Below, piece by piece: positions 50,521 through 59,500 of a stretch of 64,000 bases of DNA. How positions within the stretch are numbered: position 1 is the first letter of the stretch; each line of letters begins with the position of its first letter. The notes beneath the pieces are model-generated. The model was not told the origin of the DNA, did no database searches, and saw only the letters and a program-made list of their open reading frames with translations. Origin of the DNA: Coturnix japonica (lineage: Eukaryota; Chordata; Aves; Galliformes; Phasianidae); contig NC_029529.1 of assembly GCF_001577835.2 (NCBI RefSeq), forward strand, positions 6,450,157-6,514,156, read 5' to 3'. The position numbers and the translations under genes are program-made.

Positions 50521-51165
50521 GTAGTGCTTTCCCAGTTTTATTTAAGGAGACAGACCTTCCTCCCTAATGCATCCCTCGTTTCCTTCAAGGAGCTCTCAGT
50601 GCTGCCACAGAGATGAACTGGATGCACAAAGCTGAGCACGACGAGCTGAGTGTTGGTTATTCCAAGGATACAGTTACAGTCTTTGGGGTTAAAGCACTAC
50701 CTGGCACTTAAGACATCTGGATTCCGTTCCTGTTTATAGCTCTGTAAGCACACATCAAACACGTGGCTTGCCTGTGCTGTACCCCTGTAACCACCAGGGT
50801 GCACAACTGACCCGGGGCAGCGCTCACAGCCGGGATTCCCTCGTTTACACCCGGTGAGCAGCAATGGACGTGTAGAGCGCTCTGTGCTCGCTGACGTTCC
50901 CATGGGACTGCGCTGATGGCAGCGTGCCGGCATAGCAGAACAGGGCCGGAGCAACGCAGCCGGGGTGCAGCGATGGGGTGAGCGGTGCCCACAGGGCGGG
51001 CTGGGCACTGGTGTGCAGCGCCGTTAAAGCTCAAAGCTTTATGTGGCTGCCGGAACTCGCTGCACCTGCTCGGGTTGGAGGGAGTCGCTCTGGCGCGCGG
51101 CACAACGGTCGTAACGCGGCTCCGCGAGCGCAGCGCGGCCCCCACCGGCATCTCCCGGCCCGAGC
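50521..51165. other. SLC5A11 to TEX47-like intergenic gap
   Basis: About 650 bases. The left half is ordinary. The right half (from about 50880) rises in CpG and merges into the promoter CpG island of the next gene. No exon is recognised. Confidence 0.5.
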
Positions 51166-51290
51166 ATGGCGGAGGAGGAGCGGCACGACTGGACGGAGCC
51201 GCTGAAGCGGAGGAACCTCCTGGCCGCGCGGCGGCGGCGGCTGCTCGGCATCATGCAGGTGGGCGGGCGGCTGCAGCAGCAGCAAAGTCT
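50880..51290 (+). promoter_or_regulatory. CpG island promoter of the TEX47-like gene
   Basis: CpG-dense sequence (ggcgcgcggc, gtaacgcggc, gagcgcagcg) surrounds the ATG at 51166. No TATA box is seen. It lies upstream of, and includes, exon 1. The start context cgagcATGg has a G at +4. Confidence 0.6.
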
Positions 51291-52955
51291 GTGCTCAGCT
51301 GAGCCGAACTGAGCTGAGCCGAGCTGAGCTGAGCTGAGCTGAGCTGAGCTGAGCCGAGCTGAGCTGAGCTGCGTGTGCTGCGCTCTGCCCGCAGTGCCGC
51401 GTCCCGCTGGAGCGGATGCTGGTCGTGGCCCGGCTGCGCGAGGGGGCAAAGGCGGAGGAGGTGGCAGGTGGGTGATTGTGAGGAGCCTTAAGGCAGCTTG
51501 TAAAATCACTCGATTCTATTTTATTTCCCCCCCCTCCCCAAAGCATTTGTGTGAGCTGGTGCCGCTGTGGGGCAGAGGCATTCCGCTGTTCCCATTAAAG
51601 TGATACTTCAGTGTTTCTGAATAACAAAATGATCATTTGTAAATCTGAGCGCTCAGAGCAGAGAACTGCCCTGCTGGATCCGCGCTGAGCGGTGTAACAC
51701 GCTGTTCCTTTTGCTACAAGGTTATCACAGAGAATTGTTTGAAGGTGCATCCGAATGTCACCCAAGAGAACAAGTCTCGGGGCTGCTGCTCCTCAGTTCC
51801 AGCCACGTTCTTCACGTAGTAGAAGTAAGTTAAAGCAATTCCCAGCGGGACCCAATGGCCTCTATTCAGTTTCATATAAATTCAGTTCAGATGCAGCTGA
51901 CTGCAAACATGTGTCCACTCCTGACTCCATGCATTGCTTTAAAGTGAGAACTCAGGGCTGAGCAGAGGTTGGAATCATGGCAGCCTTATTCTGGGATCTG
52001 CTGCCCCCAGAACTGAACCATCCCATGGCAGGGAGGGATGTGAAGCATGAAGTGCTGTGTTCTGTCGGGCATAACAGGAACACGCCTTGTCCTCAGTGTG
52101 TGGGTCTCAAGGCCTGTTTACACAAAGGGATGCTGAAGAATTATTACCTTTTGTTCAGGCAGTATTTTATTACATGCAGTTCCATTATAGCTCAGCCCTT
52201 TCCCCTGCAGGCTTGCTGCAGCACAATGTATTTTCTCATCCGAGCTCTCACTTCTCTCCAAAACGAGGGTCCTGGGTAAGTGGTTCCCATTACCTTTGCT
52301 GAAAGGTTATGACAGAATTGATTCACTCCCTTTCCACTCAGTGCTCTCCTGCAGGGAATCAAGGTGCTGGTGGTGGCACACAGCATCCCCAGACGGCTGT
52401 TCCCAGAGTGGAACGTGGCGGTGGTGCCATCTCCTGTAACACATCCAGAGGACTCCACACAATCACAGCCTATAGAGGAGGTGGTGGCAGAGTGTCTTAC
52501 ATTCCTGGTCAGCGCAGCAGAATATGTGCTGAAATCCACTGAGGTGAAGGTCCCAGTCTTACCCCGTGCTCCTCCACTCCACACAGCAGCTGTACAGTCT
52601 ATCAGCAGCCCTGCACCCACATCAGGACGCTCCTTGTTCCACAGGATGACAGTGAAGCCAGCAGTGACACTCTGTGCACTCTCAGTCCTGAGCTGCTCAT
52701 CCCAGCAGGGTCTATTGGCTTCTTGTGTAAAGCTGAAGAATGTGAAAGTCCTGTAGATTTTGTGAGCATGTATTTGAGTCCTGTGCAGCCTGCCCTGGAT
52801 TCAGGTACGTTGTGTGCGATTTGGGAACACAGTGGGATTTGTAGGTTATGTTTGTTATATAGGTTATATAGCGAGCTATATGACGATTGCTGTTCCTTGC
52901 TCTCCTTTCGTTCACAGAAGCTGTATGGCCCGTTCCCTTGCACTTATCTCCCTGA
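51166..52955 (+). CDS. TEX47-like protein, BLUF/ferredoxin-like fold (complete)
   Basis: Seven exons: 51166-51258, 51395-51467, 51721-51824, 52211-52275, 52342-52543, 52645-52804, 52918-52955. Total 735 nt, 244 residues, all GT-AG and in frame. The N-terminus is basic (EPLKRRNLLAARRRRLL). The core reads [67 protein letters not shown] and EEVVAECLTFLVSAAEYVL. This alternation of strand-helix-strand, with a GLLLL...VLHVVE hairpin, is the pattern of TEX47 (human C7orf62), which databases relate to the BLUF/acylphosphatase-like fold. The acidic C-terminal tail (DDSEASSDTL) has no motif I know. The function is unknown; TEX47 is testis-expressed in mammals. The family call is from memory of the pattern, so it may be a paralogue. 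Human has no such gene between SLC5A11 and ARHGAP17 that I recall. Confidence 0.7.
51299..51371 (+). repeat. GAGCT pentanucleotide tandem repeat in intron 1
   Basis: About fifteen copies of GAGCT with occasional GAGCC variants lie in intron 1 of the TEX47-like gene, ending 23 bases before exon 2. The G-rich strand is the non-template strand. The unit is the same as the core of vertebrate immunoglobulin switch-mu repeats. Confidence 0.9.
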
Positions 52956-52991
52956 TGCAACGTGTTCCCAGTGGAGCAGGACTCTCATGGC

Positions 52992-53013
52992 TCACACACA
53001 CACACACACACAG
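52992..53013. repeat. CA dinucleotide repeat
   Basis: About ten CA units lie just downstream of the TEX47-like stop codon, in its presumed 3'UTR. Confidence 0.9.
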
Positions 53014-53061
53014 ATGCCGGGCTTCCATTGCAGCCCATCAGTCAGGAGGAGCCTGAGTCAG

Positions 53062-54915
53062 TGGAGGTCTTGTATTGCAGCTCATGTCCTGCCCATTTTC
53101 CCCCAGTGCTTAATAATAAATTGACACCAGTGATTTCAGCTCTTGCCTGGTTTCACACAAGATCTTTATTCTCAGCTCCAGCTCTGTGCTCTGCTTTGAT
53201 GCCCCATCCGTACAGCTCTGCCTCACACACACCTTTACTTTGCTGTGGGTACCAGCTCTGCATTACCAGCTCATACTGTGATTTCAGCTTGTGCCCCTGA
53301 CCCCTCCAGGGTCTTGTATTCCAACTCATGTCTTGCCCTATTATCCGCCCTGTTTAATAATAAATTCACACCAGTGATTTCAGCTCTTGCCTGGTTTCCC
53401 ACACAATCTTTATTCTCAGCTCCTGCTTTGCTTCTGCTCCAGCTCTGCGCTCCATTGAGATGCCCCAGCACTGCACAGCTCTGCCTCACTGAACACAGCT
53501 TTCCACCCTGTACCCCGTGGCTTCAGGTCTTGCAATTATTTCCCACACAACGTCAATAGAAAGCCTCACACCAGTGATTTCATCTCTTCCCGTTTCCCAC
53601 AAGATCTTTATTCTCAGCTCCAGCTCTGTGCACTCCTGGGATGCCCCATCCGTCCAGCTCTGCCTCACACACACCTTTACTTTGCTGTGGTACCAGCTCT
53701 GCATTACCAGCTCATACTCTGTGATTTCAGCTTGTGCCCAGTGACCCCTCCAGGGTCTTGTATTCCAACTGTCTTGCCCCATTATCCGCCCCGTTTAATA
53801 ATAAATTGACACCAGTGATTTCAGCTCTTGCCTGGTTTCCCACAAGATCTTTATTCTCAGCTCCAGCTCTGCGCTCCATTGAGATGCCCCATCCGTCCAG
53901 CTCTGCCCCACACACACCTTTACTTTGCTGTGGGTACCAGCTCTGCATTACCAGCTCATACTGTGATTTCAGCTTGTGCCCCCTGACCCCTCCAGGGTCT
54001 TGTATTCCAACTCATGTCTTGCCCCATTATCTGCCCTGTTTAATAATAAATTGACACCAGTGATTTCAGCTCTTGCCTGGTTTCCCACAAGATCTTTATT
54101 CTCAGCTCCTGCTTTGCTTCTGCTCCAGCTCTGCGCTCCATTGAGATGCCCCAGCACTGCACAGCTCTGCCTCACTGAACACAGCTTTCCACCCTGTACC
54201 TCGTGACTTCAGGTCTTGCAATTATTTCCCACACAACGTCATAGAAAGCTCACACCAGTGATTTCATCTCTTCCCGTTTCCCACAAGATCTTTATTCTCA
54301 GCTCCAGCTCTGTGCTCCCCTGAGATGCCACATCTGTCCAGCTCTGCCTCACACCTTTACTTTGCTGTGGGTACCAGCTCTGCATTACCAGCTCATACTC
54401 TGTGATTTCAGCTTGTGCCCCGTGACCCCTCCAGGGTCTTGTATTCCAACTCATGTCTTGCCCCATTATCCGCCCCGTTTAATAATAAATTGACACCAGT
54501 GATTTCAGCTCTTGCCTGGTTTCCCACAAGATCTTTATTCTCAGCTCCTGCTTTGCTTTCTGCTCCAGCTCTGCGCTCCATTGAGATGCCCCAGCACTGC
54601 ACAGCTCTGCCTCACTGAACACAGCTTTCCACCCTGTACCTGTGACTTCAAGTCTTGCAATTATTTCCCACACAACGTCATAGAAAGCTCACACCAGTGA
54701 TTTCATCTCTTCCCGTTTCCCACACAATCTTTATTCTCAGCTCCTGCTTTGCTTCTGCTCCAGCTCTGCACTCCATTGAGATGCCCCAGCACTGCACAGC
54801 TTTCCACCCTGTACCCCGTGGCTTCAAGTCTTGCAATTATTTCCCACATAACATAGAAAGCTCACACCAGTGATTTCATCTCTTCCCGTTTCCCACACGA
54901 TCTTTATTCTCAGCT
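53062..54915. repeat. Higher-order tandem array with long and short units
   Basis: Copies begin at caccagtgattt, at 53125, 53369, 53569, 53810, 54055, 54253, 54494, 54692 and 54865. Spacings are 244, 200, 241, 245, 198, 241, 198 and 173, and the last copy is cut after about 50 bases; a partial copy precedes the first. All share a head (caccagtgattt...gatctttattctcagctcc). Long units continue with ctttactttgctgtg and gtcttgtattcca; short units continue with ctgaacacagctttcc and ttgcaattatttccc. The order is L S L L S L S s', then the cut copy. Copies differ by few bases, so the array is young or homogenised. Each copy has a minus-strand AATAAA (plus tttatt), and five junctions have a plus-strand AATAAA. 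It is not a repeat family I know. Confidence 0.92.
53115..53120 (+). terminator. Likely poly(A) signal of the TEX47-like gene
   Basis: AATAAA about 160 bases after the TGA at 52953-52955, at the left edge of the tandem array. Four further copies of the same hexamer recur at the unit junctions before 53369, 53810, 54055 and 54494, as back-up sites. Confidence 0.55.
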
Positions 54916-55081
54916 GCTCGGCCCTTTCACCTCCAGCTCTGCTCCTCAGCCTTCCCGCAGGTGCCACACGGACTCGTCCTTTCTCTCTGCGGCTCCACCT
55001 CCAGAGCGCGCCCACAGGCGACGCCCACCCTACGCAGCCTGTTCGCACAGTGCCGCGGTGGCCAATGGCCAGTCCCTCCAT
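54824..55081 (-). CDS. Possible small ORF of the minus-strand transcript (85 aa)
   Basis: Downstream of the TATA box on the minus strand, an ATG at 55081 opens 85 codons (MEGLAIGHRGTVRTGCVGW at the start) and reads into the first array copy, where it ends VGNNCKT. It is Arg- and Gly-rich, with no known domain, and its last third is array-derived. The same frame is open further upstream as an Arg-rich stretch coded by the CGG repeat. It may well be non-coding; I list it because it is the first substantial frame after the predicted start. Confidence 0.2.
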   Translation of the reverse strand: MEGLAIGHRGTVRTGCVGWASPVGALWRWSRREKGRVRVAPAGRLRSRAGGERAEQLRIKIVWETGRDEITGVSFLCYVGNNCKT

Positions 55082-55145
55082 CACTTCGCCGGCCCCCAGT
55101 CGCGGCTCCCCGGCCAGTCTCACCGCGCTCCGCTCCGCTCTGCTC

Positions 55146-55248
55146 CGCCGCCGTTCCCAGTTCTGCCGCCGCCGCCGTTCCCAGTTCTGCCGCCGCCGCT
55201 CCCTTCGCTGCTGCCGCCGCCGCCGCCGCCGCCGCCGTCTCTCCGCCG
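55146..55248 (-). repeat. CCG/CGG trinucleotide-rich repeat
   Basis: Plus-strand CCG runs, including an uninterrupted run of eight at 55214-55237, alternate with two copies of a ttcccagttctg spacer. On the minus strand this is CGG repeat, just downstream of the predicted transcription start, so it would sit in a 5'UTR. Confidence 0.85.
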
Positions 55249-55490
55249 ACACTCCCTCACACCTCTGCACGCGCTTTTATAATCTCACCTCCTAGCCCCG
55301 CCTCCCACTGGCCTTAGAGCCAATCAGTGCCAAGACGGCTACAGCGGGAACCAATCCAGGACCGCCTCGCTCCGCCCAATCACTGCCTCAGCCCAGTCAG
55401 CGCTCGTCCCGCCCCCCTCTTCCCGCCTCGCTTCGCTTCGCCCAATCCCGACTCGCAGACATTCCCGCCCCGCCCAAACCACCCAATCCT
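55249..55490 (-). promoter_or_regulatory. TATA/CCAAT/GC-box promoter pointing left
   Basis: On the minus strand a TATAAAAG box lies at 55274-55281. Upstream of it (rightwards) are five CCAAT pentamers on the plus strand at 55320, 55351, 55376, 55442 and 55483 (ATTGG on the minus strand), with GC boxes of the ccccgcc type between them. The predicted start is near 55245. The arrangement is that of a strong NF-Y/Sp1 promoter. No known gene begins here. Since NF-Y sites work in both directions, a plus-strand start near 55530 is also possible. Confidence 0.6.
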
Positions 55491-55782
55491 GGCCCAGCCC
55501 GCGCACTCGGCCAGCAACAGGGCGGCTCGAGGAGCCTCTCCTCAGGGCTGTGATCGCAGCTGGAGCCGGCACAGGGCGGCACAGCAGCGGCAGAGCGGCT
55601 TTTGGTGCTCGGGAAACGACCTGGCCTCCTCGTATCGGGGCTGTCAGAACATGGACAGGTTCACAGGAAGCAATGATTGCCCCTGAAAAGAGCTAAAGGG
55701 CAAAACCCGGTACGTGGCCACCATGGAGGTGGAGGTTTTGGCGCACGAGAATGAAGAGGGCTCAGGGTGACAAAAGACGGTC
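55491..55782. other. Right flank of the CpG island
   Basis: CpG-rich up to about 55620, then it grades into the ARHGAP17 3' end. On the plus strand only short open frames follow (one ends at 55686). No gene is called. Confidence 0.4.
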
Positions 55783-56562
55783 TTTAATTTTATAAAGGCT
55801 CACCCAACTGATGCATCAAAACAAATGTTCAAAGTTTCATATTTTTGTATTTTTTTTTTTCCTTCCCAAAATCCAACCGTTTCCTATGAAAGCACAAAAC
55901 CAACTTCCACAGGTTGTTTTTTCTCCCCTCAAAACAGTCATTAATTCCACATAAACAAAAAAAAAAAATAGCAGGCTGGTTAATACAAATAACTATGAAA
56001 TACGGGTTAGGTACTGATCACAGAGTAGCGCTGAAATGATTACGATACAGGGAGGTTCCTCCTGCAGTCGCAGTCCGTCAAGGCACTGAGCGCACACAGT
56101 GAGCAGTGACAGAGCCAGCAGTCACCGCCGCTGTGCCGGCTTTGGTTCAACATCACATAAACCTGCAGCAAATCAGTGAGGGAATGTCTCTGGCAAGGCC
56201 TCTCTCTCTCCTTGTAACGTCTAACAACTAGAATAAAAGGGCTAAAACCGCGCCATTAAAAAGATTACTTCTGTAAATACATGCAACTTTAAATAACTAA
56301 TAATTCGCTTCTTAAAAATTCGTTTGGAATCTGGCTGATACCATTCGGTACCAGCAGCAGCTACGCTTCCTATGCATGTTTCTGCAGTGATTAATTCCTT
56401 CCATCCGGGATGTGGGTAACCGTTGAGGCTCACAGATCATTACAGCTCTCCTGCACCCTGCAGCAATGTGCTCACACAGGTTTCTGTGCCGGCACAAGAA
56501 GCTTTTCACTGTTGGGCTCTGTCAGTTTTCCCGTCAGGAAAGGAAAGCAGGTTTGGTTTCCT
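55783..56562 (-). other. ARHGAP17: ARHGAP17 3'UTR
   Basis: AT-rich sequence to the left of the stop codon. The likely poly(A) signal is a minus-strand ATTAAA (plus tttaat at 55783-55788), giving a 3'UTR of about 780 bases that ends about 300 bases from the nearest CCAAT box of the next minus-strand promoter. Confidence 0.55.
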
Positions 56563-59500
56563 TCACAGGGCAGTGCTTTCTGTGTCATTGTCAATATCTA
56601 AAGGGAGGTGGTTGTGCAGTTCTTTGCCCGCTGCCTCTGTAGGAAGCTCCGCAGAAGGGTTTTGAAGTGGTTCAGGAATACTGGAATTGGAGTCTGCAGG
56701 AAATAAAATGGAAGAGCAAGTTTAATACTCTGGACAGTGACACCTCACTCAGTAGTGCATTGCTGCTGCGTTTCCTTAGGAAGAAAAGGGAAAGGAAGGA
56801 CCAACAAGGGCTTTTATCAACAAGGATTTCTCCGACAGAGGGCTGGCACGCACACTCATACAACAGAAACACTGGGCTAAGCCAAACTAGTAATCTCACC
56901 CTGGGGTCATTTCTCCTGCATACCTTCTTTTAGCCATGTACATAAAGGCTTTTATTTCCTATGAATGGCAGAGAGCAAATATGACAATGTCACATTCCTC
57001 AAGGCCCCCAGAAAGTGATGCTCTATACCCTGGGCAGTCACATCAGACCAGGATGGTCACAAAGCATAAATGAGCTCCTCCGTACCAGCCCAGAGGGCAC
57101 CACCCGCGGCTTTTAGGAGCAACAGGCACGTGTATGGTGTCAGCAGGAGGCACTGACATAAGAGGAAGAAATCTGAGGCAACACTCATCTCCTATGTGCA
57201 ACAATATCCTGTTCTGAGCTAAACAACATGGATAGCAGATACAGAGGTGAAGCCCAAGGCAGTGTCTCCCATTCCTTTCCCAGGCCCACTCAATTCCTCA
57301 CGCTATGGCCAACCATAGAGAAGGTGGCACTGAACCCAAGCAGCAGGGACACTGAATTCTCCCCAGTATCTGTCACTACTGCCCAGCTTTCATTCAGAAA
57401 ATGATTCAAGAGATGCGCTTCAGTTTTAGAAGCCCACACAGCCCTCCCTGCTGCTACTGCTTAACAAAGGACAAGACCTTCTCAAAAAGGAGACACAGTA
57501 TGAAATGACAAAGGAAAGGAGTATTTGTAATTAACTGTACAGCTAAGCTAAACACAAAATGGACTGCTGTATAAAATACATGGATTTCTAACTATGATTT
57601 TCAATAAGCTGAAGTAGTAAAATGTGAAACTGGCCAGTCAAAACAGGAGTTTTACAACATTCTAGTCTTCCAAACTTTTAGTACGTTAATGTAAAAGCAA
57701 GCATCCACAGCCATGCTTTTGGCATGCCACAGTAACAATAATGCAAGCAAGCAGTGTTATTTGTGACGGGTTAGTAGTGGGCATTAGCACACACATGATT
57801 ACAAATTAGCAACATTGTTGGCCAATCATATGCCTTTTCCTTACCATTGAACTTTCCAATACAGTTCATACTGAAAGCAGGTCAAACATCTAGATTATTT
57901 AATAAAATTTTTGATTAGAATATTCTTTTCTAGGGCTCGTAACTTTAATACTGCAAATAGAATTTGAGGTATTACTGCCCACAATATGGACAAATATTCA
58001 GTAGTGTCCTGAAAACCATTCAGAATTCTCATGCTTATATTACAAAGTCTGCTGGCAACTTCATTTTGGCTTCTATTATTCCTGGTTTCCCTTGCTCCAT
58101 TATTTAAGGTTAAAATTGAAAGTAGTTATTTCACATTGTGAACCAGATAAGTCAGTTTATAGTACCAGCCAGTGCTTAAAAAACAAATACTACATGTGCG
58201 TGTGTAAATGTTAGAGCAGATACTCTTATGTAATACGCAGTGGTGTTAATTCAGAACAAATGTTCTCTAAAGGAAAATAGAAAGGACTGATGTGGAAAAG
58301 CTGGATGACCCTGCACTGAAACACACCAGGTTTTCTAGATTCCTTTACCAGCTTTGCTAAAGAATCCTTCATCATCAGCTTTCCTTGACTGTGGTAGCCT
58401 TCCTCTTGTTGTTTACCATACACAATTTACCCAGCCAGTCTGCTAAGGTTTGCACTTGGGAGGACTAATATCTATTAATCCTAACGTTTTCAGGTTGATA
58501 ATCAGATCTTATAGTAATTTTTTGCTTGTTTGGTAGTTTCTTCAATCGTATCCAAACTACAAGACAGCTGTGTCCTACTTATACTACTAACTACTGAAAA
58601 TGTGCTTTCCCTGGAAGTCAGCACTGCTGTGGTAATTCACACAACCACCATCACATGGCAGATGCTTTGTAACTTAAACTCCCCCACTAATGGAGCAGCT
58701 CTCTGCATACCAGCTGGTTATTACTCGGTAGGTGAGCATTTCTCCAGTTACACTGGGGTAAAACAAATTCTGCCTAACTGCATTACAGCAATATCCCCAG
58801 AACCAGATAAATTCTCTTTATTTGGAGTTAGACTCATCGGCATTGTTCCCATCCTCAACTTCTGCACAAGTGCTGTAAAGATGCAGAACCTACAGCCTTA
58901 AGGCTGAATTCAGTTTTGAAATGAACTGCCTTTTTATTTTAGAGATGCTGATAGAAAGAGCAGGAGTACAATCAGGAGATATCTCGTTATATAACACAAA
59001 GCTACTTTTTAGTTGCTTAACTGCTCATTTATTGCTAATTTCTTGTATATAAAACTATACTTCTGACCTTGAGATAATTCTGGAATGCAACCTCAACTTT
59101 TCCAACCTGTCAGGCAGTTGTTACCTTAAAAAGGTAGCATATTACTGAGCTGTTATGTATCAGTGAGATTATTAATGTGCTGTTTGGTAGCTGCAATTGA
59201 ACAGACTATAAGCAAGGCTGGGGCTGACAGAATGCAAATATGCCAGAATGCAGACGCTGCTGCATCTGCAAAGGGGTTTAGTCACACAATCGTGTACTTT
59301 GCCAAATGAGATCCAAGTAAAAATAACTGAAAACCCAGAGTAGAGCTACACTAAAATGCATCCACAAAACACTGAACTGGATGAAAAAGTACAAGCTGCA
59401 ACATTTGCCTGCACTGAGAAGAAATCCATTTTAAATGGGTCACTGCTTCACACCTGGTGATTGTGGGAGGCGTTATTCACTACAGTTCTTTCTACCGTTT

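Noticed and set aside
53271-54673. Series of 60-100-codon open frames on both strands of the tandem array, sharing short peptides such as AEITGV
   Set aside because: Unit lengths (244, 200, 241, 245, 198, 241, 198, 173) are mostly not multiples of three and the frame changes between copies, so a repeated protein is unlikely. The shared peptides follow from the DNA repeat.
53062-54915. CRISPR-like array
   Set aside because: Units are 173-245 bases with no unique spacers, in a vertebrate nuclear genome.
55274-55320. Promoter of the TEX47-like gene or of ARHGAP17
   Set aside because: The TEX47-like gene starts 4 kb to the left on the other strand and ARHGAP17 ends, rather than starts, next to this site.
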